This document shows positions 40,694 to 50,074 of a stretch of 64,000 nt of DNA, one piece after another. Source of the stretch: Palleronia sp. THAF1 (GTDB taxonomy: Bacteria; Pseudomonadota; Alphaproteobacteria; Rhodobacterales; Rhodobacteraceae); NCBI RefSeq assembly GCF_009363795.1, contig NZ_CP045420.1, forward strand, positions 2,771,001 through 2,835,000, read 5' to 3'. The notes beneath the pieces were generated by a model. It had not been told where the DNA came from. It did no database searches and worked only from the letters and a program-made list of their open reading frames with translations. Within the stretch, counting starts at the first letter, position 1. Each line of letters begins with the position of its first letter. The position numbers and the translations under genes are program-made.

Positions 40694-41268
40694 ACGGTGC
40701 GGTCCTCTCGGGAAATCGTGGCGATGAGTTCGGCGACCAGCACGCCGCCTTTGCGGAACTGACTGCGGTTCACGATGGTCCCGCTGTCGTTCAGGTACAT
40801 CCAATCAGAGACGTCGAGCAGGTGCCCGCCTGCGTCTTCGGGAATGCGAATGCGGTAGTTCAACTGCATCGCCGGGCCGACGATCTGGCCGCGGCCGCGC
40901 CCTTCGGTGTCGTCGGCTTCGGCTACGACACGTCCAGTATCGTCAACCTGCAGATGCCATGCGCGGTGTTGTTCGGCCCCGCCGTCGTAGCGGAAATCGA
41001 CCTCTATCATGCCGTTGTCCCCGTCGAAGCTGCCGGTCATCACCGCGCGAAATCGCGACGACACGCGCCCGGTCGGGCCGAAGATGACACCGTCGCAGAT
41101 GTTGCGACCGGCCAGATGCACGCGCGGATCCAAGTCGGGGCCAAGTCCAAGGTAGTCCGATGGAGATTGGCCCCGAAACGACAGAAATCTGCTGCGCATT
41201 ACAAAAACGACGACTGCAATCGACAAAAGAACCGTCAGGTAGACAAAGACTTCCACGTAGCTCTCCAC
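40690..41268 (-). CDS. DUF3833 family protein
   Basis: The 192-residue protein begins with a membrane helix (VFVYLTVLLSIAVVVFVMRS) and continues with DPRVHLAGRNICDGVIFGPT, VSSRFRAVMTGSFDGDNGMI and QLNYRIRIPEDAGGHLLDVS, the pattern of DUF3833. Such proteins resemble lipid-handling calycin-like folds and occur beside SDR and FAD oxidase genes. Function unknown. The GTG at 41268 is next to a CCCCGGATCCGGGG palindrome; a second GTG at 41256 with GAGAG before it is equally possible. The stop overlaps the SDR start by ATGA. Confidence 0.82.
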   Translation of the reverse strand: MESYVEVFVYLTVLLSIAVVVFVMRSRFLSFRGQSPSDYLGLGPDLDPRVHLAGRNICDGVIFGPTGRVSSRFRAVMTGSFDGDNGMIEVDFRYDGGAEQHRAWHLQVDDTGRVVAEADDTEGRGRGQIVGPAMQLNYRIRIPEDAGGHLLDVSDWMYLNDSGTIVNRSQFRKGGVLVAELIATISREDRTV

Positions 41269-41269
41269 G

Positions 41270-41283
41270 CCCCGGATCCGGGG
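41270..41283. repeat. 14-base palindrome between DUF1365 and DUF3833 genes
   Basis: CCCCGGATCCGGGG is perfectly self-complementary and ends 1 base before the DUF3833 start. It could form a short hairpin in the mRNA between the two genes, or be a protein site. No T-run follows. Confidence 0.4.
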
Positions 41284-41322
41284 TTAACTATGTCAAATCA
41301 CATCGCTAGCTCGTCGTAAAAC

Positions 41323-42129
41323 TCAATCGTGGTGCGACAAGATCGGTTCCATCACAGCTTTGCCCGATGGCGACGCGCTGACCTCATGGTCGGGCGCCTC
41401 AGGACGCTGGCGATAGCGCGCGCCTTTCCACCACAGGACCAGTGCCTGCCAGTGGATCAAAGCCAGCACGCGCCGTGCCCCGAAAGGCCGCCGCAACATG
41501 GCTTTCGCCGCGCTCGCGGTCGTCATTGGGGCCCGCTTACCGGTCAACGTGGCGACCAGGCCGTCGGGTCCGTCCGAAAAGTCGATGCGGATGGCGATCC
41601 GGTCGGGGCGGATGTCGAAGGTGAAGGCGTAATCGCCCCCGATGCGCTGGAAGGGAGAGACGTGGAAGACCTTTGCCGCGCGCAACGTGTCGGAGGCTGT
41701 GATCGCCGCCAGGTCGTCGCGGTGGCACAGGTAGGAGTGACGGTCGCCGAAGGTGTTCGACACCTCGGCAATCACGGCACGCAGATCATCCTCCGTGTCC
41801 CGGATCAGCCAGAAGCTGACAGGGTTGAACACGTGCCCCAGCACGCGCGGTTGGGCCAGCAATTCGATCCGGTGGGCGATGTGGGCAAGCTGATGGTCGT
41901 CCAGCACTTGCCGCACCCAAGCGGCCCCCTGCCCCTGTTTTGGCGCACCGCCGTGGTCGGAATCGTGCAGCGACAGCAGATTGCCACCGTTGCGAGAGAA
42001 CAAAGCGGGCCCCGTCACGTCATCCTCTGCATCGAGCAGCACGTAGTCGATTCCGTAGGTAAAGCGGTTTCCGATTCGATCCTTGCGCCCGTGGAAGGTC
42101 GTGCCCGCGATATGCTCGACCCGTGGCAC
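41323..42129 (-). CDS. DUF1365 family protein
   Basis: The 268-residue protein shows the DUF1365 blocks: HIAGTTFHGRKDRIGNRFTY, LFSRNGGNLLSLHDSDHG, LAQPRVLGHVFNPVSFWLI, FGDRHSYLCHRDDLAAI and AAKVFHVSPFQRIGGDYAFT. It starts with GTG one base after the stop of the FAD oxidase gene, so the two are coupled. DUF1365 proteins accompany FAD-dependent amine-oxidase-like proteins and fatty-acid methyltransferases in cyclopropane or furan fatty-acid clusters. The reaction is not established. Confidence 0.87.
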   Translation of the reverse strand: MPRVEHIAGTTFHGRKDRIGNRFTYGIDYVLLDAEDDVTGPALFSRNGGNLLSLHDSDHGGAPKQGQGAAWVRQVLDDHQLAHIAHRIELLAQPRVLGHVFNPVSFWLIRDTEDDLRAVIAEVSNTFGDRHSYLCHRDDLAAITASDTLRAAKVFHVSPFQRIGGDYAFTFDIRPDRIAIRIDFSDGPDGLVATLTGKRAPMTTASAAKAMLRRPFGARRVLALIHWQALVLWWKGARYRQRPEAPDHEVSASPSGKAVMEPILSHHD

Positions 42130-42130
42130 G

Positions 42131-43414
42131 CTACTCGGCCGCCAGCCGCGCCGATTGCGCCAGCAGGGCGTCGGTCACATCCACGGCACTGGCGAAGCCG
42201 TCTTCGTGGAAACCGTCCCGCATCCACGCGCCGCAGAACCACGTGGCGCGCGTACCGTTCATCGCGCGGATGGCCCTTCGGCCCTGTTCGGCTGCGGCGT
42301 CATAGACCGGATGGCGGAACTCGCATTGGTCGTAGATCAGCGCTTCGTCGATCGGCGTCGTGGCGTTCAGCGTCACGAACAGCGGATCGTCCTTGGGGAT
42401 CGGTTGCAGCGTGTTCATCCAGTAAGTCAGGTCGATCCGTTCCGGTCGTGGACCATCGGGCGCACAGTAGTTCCAAGCGGACCAGACCGCGCGCCGTTTG
42501 GGCATCTGGCGCGCATCAGCATGGAGCACCATGCTGTTGAACTGGTAGCGCACTGCGCCCAGCGCGGCCCGTTCCTCGGGCGAGGGATCAGCCAGCAAGG
42601 CCAGCGCATCGTCGGAATGGGTGGCGAAGATCACTTGGTCGAAAGACTGCACCTCCGCTCCCGCAATGCGCACCTGCGCGCCCCCGGCACGCGAAACCGA
42701 TTGCACCGCAGCCCCCGTGCGGATCGTGACACCCGCATGGCGCAGGGCTGCTTCCAAACGCCAGACATACTCGACCGAGCCGCCCTTGACCGTCAGCCAT
42801 TGGTGCTGGCCGGTGTGGTGCAAAAGGGCGTGGTTCTTGAAGAAGCGGATCAGCGCATCGGCGGGGAAATCAAGGATGCCCTGCGAGGGCGTCGACCATA
42901 TCGCGCCGGATAGCGGCAGCAGGTATCGGTCGCGGAACCAATCGCCGGTGCCCAGCCGGTCGAGCAGATCGGATAGCGACATGCCCGGCTGCGCCGTCTC
43001 CAGCGCGCGGGCGTTGAACCGCAGGATATCTCGGATCATCCGCAAGAAGCGCGGATCGGCGGCGTTGCGTTTCTGCGCGAACAGAGCGCCCAGGCTGCGC
43101 AAGCCGTACTCGAACCGCCCGCCCCCGAAGGATGCACCGAAGCTCATATCGCTGTCTGTGATGGGCACGTTCAGGTCTTCGAACATCTGGACCAGATGCG
43201 GATAGTTCACGCGGTTGAACACGATGAAGCCGGTATCCACCGGCTGATCGCCGCGCTTGCCAGCCACCACCGTGCGCGCGTGGCCACCCAGCCTTGGGGC
43301 CGCTTCGAACAGCGTGACGCGAGCGGCGTCCTTCAGGCGCCAAGCGGCGGCCATTCCGGAAATGCCGCCACCGATGATGGCGATGCGAGGCTTGGTGCTG
43401 GTGTCGAAAGGCAT
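42131..43414 (-). CDS. FAD-dependent oxidoreductase of the amine-oxidase type
   Basis: The 427-residue flavoprotein has the dinucleotide motif RIAIIGGGISGMAAAWRL (GxGxxG at residues 15-20), the second motif GHARTVVAGKRGDQPVDTGF with FIVFNRVNYPHLVQMFEDL, and a C-terminal FAD-contact block FCGAWMRDGFHEDGFASAV. Members linked to DUF1365 include the Rhodobacter protein needed for furan fatty-acid formation from vaccenate. The group is often called cyclopropane-fatty-acid-associated oxidase. It probably oxidises membrane acyl chains. The ATG at 43414 starts the conserved domain. No match to the RpoE promoter pattern was found in the 111 bases upstream. Confidence 0.88.
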   Translation of the reverse strand: MPFDTSTKPRIAIIGGGISGMAAAWRLKDAARVTLFEAAPRLGGHARTVVAGKRGDQPVDTGFIVFNRVNYPHLVQMFEDLNVPITDSDMSFGASFGGGRFEYGLRSLGALFAQKRNAADPRFLRMIRDILRFNARALETAQPGMSLSDLLDRLGTGDWFRDRYLLPLSGAIWSTPSQGILDFPADALIRFFKNHALLHHTGQHQWLTVKGGSVEYVWRLEAALRHAGVTIRTGAAVQSVSRAGGAQVRIAGAEVQSFDQVIFATHSDDALALLADPSPEERAALGAVRYQFNSMVLHADARQMPKRRAVWSAWNYCAPDGPRPERIDLTYWMNTLQPIPKDDPLFVTLNATTPIDEALIYDQCEFRHPVYDAAAEQGRRAIRAMNGTRATWFCGAWMRDGFHEDGFASAVDVTDALLAQSARLAAE

Positions 43415-43525
43415 CGTGTCTCCGCGTGTCCAGATCAGGCACGCAGGTGCGCGCGGGCAAGTTTCATCGTGGCAGAAGACATAGAGAACAAGCGGGGGCA
43501 AGCGTAGCAGGCGCGACGCTTGGCC

Positions 43526-44752
43526 TCATTCGCTGGCAACCGTGGTCGGAGGATCGATCTGGGGAGCCAGCTCCTCGAAGTCGAAGTTGTCCAGACGCTT
43601 GGATCGTTTCCCCGCCTTTTCGGCAGATATCTTGATCTCTGACACATCCTTGCGCGCCATCTCGAAGTGCTTGTCCAGATTGTTCACGCGCGTGCCGAGG
43701 CGTTCCAGATCGCCGTAGAGCATCCCCAACTCCTTGCGGATCGCGCCTGCCTGTTCGCGCATACGGGCGTCTTTCAAAACCGCGCGCATAGTGTTTAGCG
43801 TGGCCATGCAGGTGGTCGGCGACACGATCCAGACGCGCGCTTCGAAGCCCTGCCGCACGATATGGGGCAGACGGGCGTGCAACTCGGCGTAGACAGCCTC
43901 GGACGGCAGGAACATCAGTGCGCTATCCGCTGTCTCGCCTTCGATGATGTAGCGCTCGCTGATCGCCTTGATGTGAACCAGAACGGCCTGACCCAGCGCT
44001 TTCAGCGCGCGGGCCTGCACATCCGACCCTTCGGCGGCGACCAGCGCCTCGTAGGCTTCCAGCGGAAACTTGGCGTCGATGACAATGGGGCCGGGCGGGT
44101 TCGGCAGGTGGATCATGCAGTCCGCGCGCTTGCCGTTGGATAGCGTGGCTTGCAGCGAATAGGCGTCGGCCGGCAGCGCCTTGGACACGATGTCGTGCAG
44201 CTGGATTTCCCCGAACATCCCCCGCCGCTGCTTGTTCGACAGAATGTCTTGCAATGACAGAACATCGCCCGACAGCTTCTGGATGTTGTCCTGCGCCTTG
44301 TCGATCGTGGCGAGCCGTTCCTGCAGGCGGGTCAGCGACTCGGTCGTCTTGGTGGTCTGGCCGTTCAGCACCTCGTTCATGCGCTCTTGCAGCTCAGACA
44401 TGGACCGCGCCTGTTTCAGCGTGGTGTCATGTAAGCGCTCCCCCATTTGGCGCTGCACTTCGGACAGACGCGCTTCGACCGTATGAAGCACCTGAAGCTG
44501 GGTCTTGGCGGCAGTGTCCGATACGGCCTGCAACGCGCCGGACAATTGCGTCTGCCCGGTGCCAAGCTGTGCCATGTCGCCATTCATCCGCCGCAACTCA
44601 TGTGCCAGCAGTTCCGTGGTGCGGGCAGAGCGTCCGGTGCGCGCGATGGCGACGAACAGCAGAACAAGCGCCAGCAGCCCGGCCAGAGCGGCGGCGGTCA
44701 GGCCCAAAGCGACAGGATCGCCCTGCGCGATGCGGGTCAGCCAATCGTCCAT
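43526..44752 (-). CDS. rmuC: DNA recombination protein RmuC
   Basis: The 408-residue protein has an N-terminal membrane helix (LGLTAAALAGLLALVLLFVA), a long coiled coil (about residues 40-165: QLQVLHTVEARLSEVQRQMG; SMSELQERMNEVLNGQTTKT) and the nuclease-like RmuC core from about residue 170 (KQRRGMFGEIQLHDIVSKAL; NGKRADCMIHLPNPPGPIVI with DAKFPLEAYE; FLPSEAVYAELHARLPHIV). RmuC limits DNA inversions at short repeats. The ATG overlaps the mutL stop (TGATG), a repair pairing. Confidence 0.93.
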   Translation of the reverse strand: MDDWLTRIAQGDPVALGLTAAALAGLLALVLLFVAIARTGRSARTTELLAHELRRMNGDMAQLGTGQTQLSGALQAVSDTAAKTQLQVLHTVEARLSEVQRQMGERLHDTTLKQARSMSELQERMNEVLNGQTTKTTESLTRLQERLATIDKAQDNIQKLSGDVLSLQDILSNKQRRGMFGEIQLHDIVSKALPADAYSLQATLSNGKRADCMIHLPNPPGPIVIDAKFPLEAYEALVAAEGSDVQARALKALGQAVLVHIKAISERYIIEGETADSALMFLPSEAVYAELHARLPHIVRQGFEARVWIVSPTTCMATLNTMRAVLKDARMREQAGAIRKELGMLYGDLERLGTRVNNLDKHFEMARKDVSEIKISAEKAGKRSKRLDNFDFEELAPQIDPPTTVASE

Positions 44753-46566
44753 CAGCTACGCCCGAACAGGCGTTCGATGTCGGACAGCTTGAGTTCGACA
44801 TAGGTAGGTCGCCCGTGGTTGCACTGGCCGGAATGGGGCGTCGCTTCCATCTCTCGCAGAAGGGCGTTCATCTCTTCAGCGCGCATCCGGCGACCCGACC
44901 GGATAGAGCCGTGGCAGGCCATGCGCGACAGCACAGCTTCGATCCGCGCGCGCACTGAAAGGGTTTCGCCAAGGTCGTCGAGCTCGTCCAGAATGTCCCG
45001 CAGCATCGCTTCGGCGTTGATCTCCCCCAGGATCGCGGGGGTTTCGCGAACGGCGATGGCACCTTGGCCGAACGCCTCCAGCGTCAGCCCGACCTGCGCC
45101 AACTCATCCGCAAGATCCAGAAGGCGGGCGGCGTCTTGGTCGCCCAACTCCACGATCTCGGGGATCAGCAACGCCTGCGAAGCGACGCCGTTCTCGGCCA
45201 TCTGCGTCTTCAGCTTTTCATACACCAACCGCTCATGCGCGGCGTGCTGGTCCACGATGACCATCCCGCTCGCGGTCTGGGCAATGATGTAATTCTCATG
45301 CACCTGCCCGCGCGCGGCCCCCAGCGGGTGATCGGTCGGCTCTTCGACGGGTGTGTCGATCACAGGATCATCCACGCGGGCGGACACGGGCGCAGACCCC
45401 CATTCGAAACCACGCGGCGCTTCCGAGAAACCCGAGCGCGGACGGTCCATCTGATAGACGTGCGGCTGCGACGGCTCTGGCCGCAGCGCGCCGAGCGTGG
45501 CATCGGCGACGGTGGTCGACGCGCGGTGCCCGGCATCGGCCAACGCATGCTTCAGCGCGGACACGATCAGGCCGCGCACAACGCCCGGCTCGCGGAAGCG
45601 CACTTCAGTCTTGGCGGGATGAACGTTTTGGTCGACGCGTGTGGGGTCGATTTCGACGAAGAGCGCGGCAACGGGATGGCGGTCACGGGACAGGAAGTCC
45701 TGGTAGGCGCCGCGCAGCGCGCCGTACAGCAGCTTGTCACGCACGGGACGGCCGTTGACGAACAGGTATTGGTGCGTTGCGTTGCCGCGAGAGTAGGTGG
45801 GCAGAGCGGCGAAGCCGGTGACGGTCACGTCCTCTCGGGTGGCGTCCAGACGCAGTGCATTGTCGGCGAAGTCTTTGCCGATCACCCGGGAAAGCCGGGT
45901 GTGGAGCGCATCGAACAGGTCGCCCTGTCCGGCATCGGCGCGGAATATCTCGCGCCCCTCACCGCCACCAGACACATCGCGCAGGCAGAAGCCGACCATC
46001 GGCTCGGCCATCGCCAACCGCTTGACCACATCGCCGATAGCTTGCGCCTCAGCACGGTCAGATCGTAGGAACTTCAGGCGCGCGGGCGTGGCGTAGAACA
46101 GGTCGCGCAATGCCACTACCGTGCCTCGGCGCAGGGCGGCGGGCTTCACCGGATCGGCGTGGCCGCCGCTGACGGTCATGCAAGCGCCTTCACCGTTCAT
46201 GGCGCGCGATGTGACGGACAGACGTCCAACGGCGGCGAGTGAAGGCAACGCCTCTCCTCGGAAGCCGAAAGAGCGGATATTCAGAAGGTCGCTGCCGTCG
46301 ATCTTGGATGTGGCGTGGCGCGACAGGGCAAGGGGCAACTCCTCGGGCGTCATGCCGCAGCCGTCATCGGTGACGCGGATTAAGGTCTTGCCGCCGTCGG
46401 CATAGTCGATCTCGATCCGTGTCGCGCCGGCGTCGATGGCGTTCTCGACCAGTTCCTTGACCGCCGACGCCGGGCGTTCGACCACCTCACCCGCAGCGAT
46501 GCGGTTGATGGCGGAGTCGTCCAGCTGTCGGATGACTGGGCGGATATTGGGGTCATGCGCGGTCAT
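44752..46566 (-). CDS. mutL: DNA mismatch repair protein MutL, endonuclease-type
   Basis: The 604-residue protein has the GHKL ATPase ([62 protein letters not shown]) in the first 330 residues. A variable linker is followed by a C-terminal domain holding the endonuclease motif [12 protein letters not shown] (DQHA-x2-E-x4-E) and the zinc-associated [10 protein letters not shown] and QCNHGRPTY. Such MutL nicks DNA itself, unlike the E. coli protein; this fits a species without MutH. It is the first gene of mutL-rmuC. Confidence 0.95.
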   Translation of the reverse strand: MTAHDPNIRPVIRQLDDSAINRIAAGEVVERPASAVKELVENAIDAGATRIEIDYADGGKTLIRVTDDGCGMTPEELPLALSRHATSKIDGSDLLNIRSFGFRGEALPSLAAVGRLSVTSRAMNGEGACMTVSGGHADPVKPAALRRGTVVALRDLFYATPARLKFLRSDRAEAQAIGDVVKRLAMAEPMVGFCLRDVSGGGEGREIFRADAGQGDLFDALHTRLSRVIGKDFADNALRLDATREDVTVTGFAALPTYSRGNATHQYLFVNGRPVRDKLLYGALRGAYQDFLSRDRHPVAALFVEIDPTRVDQNVHPAKTEVRFREPGVVRGLIVSALKHALADAGHRASTTVADATLGALRPEPSQPHVYQMDRPRSGFSEAPRGFEWGSAPVSARVDDPVIDTPVEEPTDHPLGAARGQVHENYIIAQTASGMVIVDQHAAHERLVYEKLKTQMAENGVASQALLIPEIVELGDQDAARLLDLADELAQVGLTLEAFGQGAIAVRETPAILGEINAEAMLRDILDELDDLGETLSVRARIEAVLSRMACHGSIRSGRRMRAEEMNALLREMEATPHSGQCNHGRPTYVELKLSDIERLFGRS

Positions 46567-46660
46567 GCCACTAGCGATAGCATGGATTGCGGTGCCCGCG
46601 AAACGGCTGTCTTGCGCGCAAAGCTCAGAAATCTGTGGAGAGATCGGGCGCGGTTTACGA

Positions 46661-46699
46661 CTTTTTTTCGTAGCTGAAAAATCCAGCTACGAAAAAAAG
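46661..46699. terminator. Strong bidirectional-type terminator after the M16 peptidase operon
   Basis: A perfect 16-base-pair stem, CTTTTTTTCGTAGCTG (46661-46676) and CAGCTACGAAAAAAAG (46684-46699), with a 7-base loop gives a hairpin with an A-run on one side and a T-run on the other. Read on the minus strand it ends transcription of the M16 operon 24 bases after the stop at 46723. The same structure would stop plus-strand transcription. It separates that operon from mutL. Confidence 0.85.
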
Positions 46700-46722
46700 A
46701 TGTTAACGCGACACCGCAACAG

Positions 46723-48030
46723 TCAGCCGCCTACGCCGTCGGGATCGCCGACGACCAGGAAAGACAGGTCTTCGCCCCGGTACACCCGCTCGGCCACCCG
46801 CGCGATATCGTCCAGCGTGACGGCCTCGATCTTGTCGTTCCGCGTTGCGATGTAGCTGGTCGGCAGATCATCCAACTGCATGCCCACAAGGATCGACGCG
46901 ATGTTGGCATTGCCATCGAACCGCAGTGGATAGGATCCGGTCAGGTAGGTCTTCGCGGCGTCCAACTCTTCCTCGGTCACGCCGTCCGCCACGCGGTCCC
47001 ATTCGGCGCGCACCACGTCGATCAGCTCTGCCGCCGTCGCATTCGACGATTGCGCCTGTCCGCCCACATATTCTGCGAAGTCCATGGGGGCGAGGAACGT
47101 GCCGATGCCGTAGGTCAGGCCGCGTTTCACGCGCACCTCTTCCATCAGCCGCGAGTTGAAGCCCGAGCCGCCGAAAATCTCGTTCAGAATGTAGGCGGCG
47201 AAGAAGTCCGGGTCGTCGCGTTCGATGCCTTCGTGTCCGAACAGGATCACGGCTTGGGGCGTCGGGTACTCGATCACCTCCACGCCCGGCGCGATCTTCC
47301 AGCCTGCATCACCCGGAATCTCTGCTGCGGTAGACTGCGGCAAATCGGAGAACAGCTCGTCCAGGATCGCGCCCAACTCATCCGGCGTAATGTCACCGAC
47401 CGCGCCGACATACACGTTGTCGCGCACCAAGACGTCGCGGTGGGCCTGCACAACGTCATCGCGGGTCAGGTCCGTTACACTCTCGATCGTGCCGTCTGAC
47501 ACCGAACCGTAGGGATGGTCGCCGAAAGCGCGGGCGTCCCATTCGCGACGGGCGATAGAGCCCGGATCGGTCGCGTCCGAGCGGATGTTCGACAAAACCT
47601 GATCGCGCACCCGATCCACGGCATCCTGCGGAAACGACGGCTCGACAAGGCTGCGGCGCAGCAGGTCCACGGCGTCATCGCGGTTCTCGGTCAGGAACCG
47701 GGCCGAGATGCTGACGGCGTCGTCGTAGGCATTGTAGGAAAAATCGGCGGCCAGGTCGTCACGCGCGGCGGCGAAGGCCTGCGCGTCCAGATCGCCGGTG
47801 CCCTCTTCCAGCGTTGCGGCCATCAGGTTGATGGCACCGCGTTTGCCGGGACGGTCCAAGACCGCACCGGGGCCAAAACGGATTTCCAGCGCGGTGAAGG
47901 GGATCGTGTGATCCTCAACCAACCAAGCGTCGATCCCTCCGGGAGAAGTCACTTCCTGAATATCCACCGCCGCGCGAACGGGCAGAGCGGACAGCGAAAG
48001 AACGGCAGCAAGGGCGAGGCGCATCATCAT
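46723..48030 (-). CDS. M16 family peptidase-like protein, non-catalytic partner
   Basis: The 435-residue protein has a signal peptide (MMMRLALAAVLSLSALPVRA) and an M16 double-domain fold, but the HxxEH position reads GAINLMAATLEEGTG, without zinc ligands. The C-terminal domain has GFNSRLMEEVRVKRGLTYGI, the Arg-Tyr block that marks the non-catalytic subunit of bacterial M16 pairs. It would form a peptidase with the product of the upstream gene in the periplasm. The start overlaps the catalytic gene's stop by ATGA; three consecutive ATG codons are available. Confidence 0.92.
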   Translation of the reverse strand: MMMRLALAAVLSLSALPVRAAVDIQEVTSPGGIDAWLVEDHTIPFTALEIRFGPGAVLDRPGKRGAINLMAATLEEGTGDLDAQAFAAARDDLAADFSYNAYDDAVSISARFLTENRDDAVDLLRRSLVEPSFPQDAVDRVRDQVLSNIRSDATDPGSIARREWDARAFGDHPYGSVSDGTIESVTDLTRDDVVQAHRDVLVRDNVYVGAVGDITPDELGAILDELFSDLPQSTAAEIPGDAGWKIAPGVEVIEYPTPQAVILFGHEGIERDDPDFFAAYILNEIFGGSGFNSRLMEEVRVKRGLTYGIGTFLAPMDFAEYVGGQAQSSNATAAELIDVVRAEWDRVADGVTEEELDAAKTYLTGSYPLRFDGNANIASILVGMQLDDLPTSYIATRNDKIEAVTLDDIARVAERVYRGEDLSFLVVGDPDGVGG

Positions 48031-49412
48031 TGGACGGTCTCCGTCTGGTCGGGAACGATGGTGGTGGACGCGGCTTCGGTCTCTGTCGGCTCTGCCTCCG
48101 GCGGTGCGGTCAACCAGCCGGTGACGGCACGGTCGCGGTCGAACACGTCGCGCGCGGCTTCAATGATCTGCTCTCCGGTGACGGATTGCAGAACGTCCGG
48201 CCACGCCTCGACGTCCACGATCGTCAGGCCAGAGGTCAGCGCGCGGCCGTAGCGGTTGGCCAAGGCTTGTGCGCTGTCGGCTTCATAAATCGCCTGCGCC
48301 GAGATCTGGCGCTTGATGCGGTCCAACTGCTCAGGATCCACGCCGTCTTCGATAAAGGAGGCGATCTCGCGGTCCAGCGCGGCTTCGGCTTCTTCCAGCG
48401 ACACGCCAGGCGCGGGCACGATCACCAGCCCGAAGGTCGTATCGTCGTAGGAGGTGCCGTTGTAGAACGCGCTGGTATACAGCGCCTCGCGACTGCCGAA
48501 TTGCAGGCGAGAGTTCAATTCCGACGTCTGCCCACTGCCCAGTACCTGCGCGAGCAGCGTCAAAGCGGCGGCTTCCTCTTGCGCGCCGGTGTCACGTTCG
48601 GGGGCAAGGTAGGTGCGGATCACGTAGGGCTGCGCCACGCGTGCATCTTCATAGACCAAGCGGCGTTCGGCGGTCTGCGGGGGTTCCTGCGGGCGCTCGC
48701 GCGGCTCCAGCCCTTCGGTGGGCTCTAACGGGCCGTAATGCTCTTCGGCCAGTGCGCGCACCTCTTCCGGGGTCACATCACCAGCGACGATCAGGATCGC
48801 GTTGTTGGGTGCATAGAAGCGTTCGTAGAAGGATACCGCATCTTCCAAGGCCAGCGATTCGACTTCCGACATCCAGCCGATCACGGGGCGGCCATAGGGA
48901 TGGTTCAGGTATTGCGCGGCATCGCGTTGTTCGGAAAACAGCGCGCCGGGGTCGTTTTCGATCCGCTGGTTGCGCTCTTCCTGAACGACGCGCAGTTCGG
49001 TGGCGATATCGCGGTCGTCCAGCTGCAGGTTGCGCATCCGGTCGGCTTCCATCTCCATCATCCGCTCCAGCCGGTCAGAGGCGACGCGCTGGAAATAGGC
49101 GGTGTAGTCAGGACCGGTGAACGCATTGTCGGTGCCGCCTTGGCTGGCGACGACGCGACTGAACTCACCCGGCTCCAGATCGTCGGTGCCCTTGAACATC
49201 AGGTGTTCCAGGTAGTGCGCCACGCCGGATACGCCCGGCTCTTCGTCGGCGGCACCGACGCGATACCACACCATATGGACCACGACAGGCGCACGGTGGT
49301 CTTCCAGAACGACGACCTCCATCCCGTTATCAAGCTCGAAGCTCGACACATCGGCGGCGGTAGCGGACAGGGGGAAGATCGAAGCGGCGAGAACCGCGAG
49401 ACGACGCAACAT
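48027..49412 (-). CDS. M16 family zinc peptidase, catalytic subunit
   Basis: The 461-residue protein has a signal peptide and the inverted zinc motif HYLEH at residues 66-70 (GVAHYLEHLMFKGTDDL), with downstream EMEADRMRNLQLDD supplying the third ligand region. The second M16 domain contains VAGDVTPEEVRALAEEHYGP and LGSGQTSELNSRLQFGSREA. It probably degrades peptides in the periplasm together with the next protein. ATG 49412 is preferred because AGAGG stands 5-7 bases before it; a GTG two codons upstream is an alternative. Confidence 0.94.
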   Translation of the reverse strand: MLRRLAVLAASIFPLSATAADVSSFELDNGMEVVVLEDHRAPVVVHMVWYRVGAADEEPGVSGVAHYLEHLMFKGTDDLEPGEFSRVVASQGGTDNAFTGPDYTAYFQRVASDRLERMMEMEADRMRNLQLDDRDIATELRVVQEERNQRIENDPGALFSEQRDAAQYLNHPYGRPVIGWMSEVESLALEDAVSFYERFYAPNNAILIVAGDVTPEEVRALAEEHYGPLEPTEGLEPRERPQEPPQTAERRLVYEDARVAQPYVIRTYLAPERDTGAQEEAAALTLLAQVLGSGQTSELNSRLQFGSREALYTSAFYNGTSYDDTTFGLVIVPAPGVSLEEAEAALDREIASFIEDGVDPEQLDRIKRQISAQAIYEADSAQALANRYGRALTSGLTIVDVEAWPDVLQSVTGEQIIEAARDVFDRDRAVTGWLTAPPEAEPTETEAASTTIVPDQTETVQ

Positions 49413-49499
49413 GGGCACCTCTATGGGACGGACAGTCGCGCTTGATCTAGGAACGATCTGCGCGGCTGCAATCGGCGCTACGCGGTCGTGATCGACGTG

Positions 49500-50021
49500 T
49501 CAGTTATTCTCGACGGCCTCGGGCGGCGCGGCGGGGGTGCGGACACCGGCACGGCGCAGACGCTCCAGCTCGATATACTGGTCCAACTCCTGCCGCTCGT
49601 AGGCCGAGAAGTAGGTGTTCGTGCTGAACAGACGCTCCAGGAATTTGCCACGGTTCTGTTCGCGGAACGCGCGGTCCTCGGCGGCAAGCTGCGCGCGAAT
49701 ATCTGGCTGAACGCCGAATCGCGTGGCCCGCGCGATCAAAGCGGGGCCCTGCACCGGCGCGGTCGCACCACCCTGCCGTCCGCCCAGCGCGGCAATCGCG
49801 TCGGACAAAGGCGTCTGATCAGTACGGTTCGCACCGCCCGGCGTCGGCGCGGGCAGGTTCGAGAAGTCGGTGGGCTGTTCCAACGGCTTGTTGGGCAGCA
49901 CGGCGAATTCATCCGGCCCGGGGCCGTCGTTCGACAAGCGCAGAAGGTCCGGCTCGCCGCTTGCGCAGGCGGCCAGTCCGGCCAGCAGAAGGCACGCGCC
50001 CAGTTTGGAAATCTTGCCCAT
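49500..50021 (-). CDS. DUF3035 lipoprotein (envelope-associated)
   Basis: The 173-residue protein has a lipoprotein signal with the modified Cys at residue 19 (LAGLAACASG). The DUF3035 pattern follows: GPDEFAVLPNKPLEQPTDFS, LPAPTPGGANRTDQTPLSDA, then a charged helical C-terminus (KFLERLFSTNTYFSAYERQE, LDQYIELERLRRAG). It lies between lspA, whose product processes lipoproteins, and the M16 pair. A role in outer-membrane assembly has been considered for this type of alphaproteobacterial lipoprotein; I treat that as unproven. Confidence 0.84.
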   Translation of the reverse strand: MGKISKLGACLLLAGLAACASGEPDLLRLSNDGPGPDEFAVLPNKPLEQPTDFSNLPAPTPGGANRTDQTPLSDAIAALGGRQGGATAPVQGPALIARATRFGVQPDIRAQLAAEDRAFREQNRGKFLERLFSTNTYFSAYERQELDQYIELERLRRAGVRTPAAPPEAVENN

Positions 50022-50074
50022 CGGATCACTCCCGTCTCGTCGATCCCAGCCAATAACGTATCCTGCGCGCCGCG

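Noticed and set aside
43415-43525. RpoE-type promoter before the FAD oxidase gene
   Set aside because: TGATCT is present but lies so close to the ATG that no -10 element fits; no other match in the gap.
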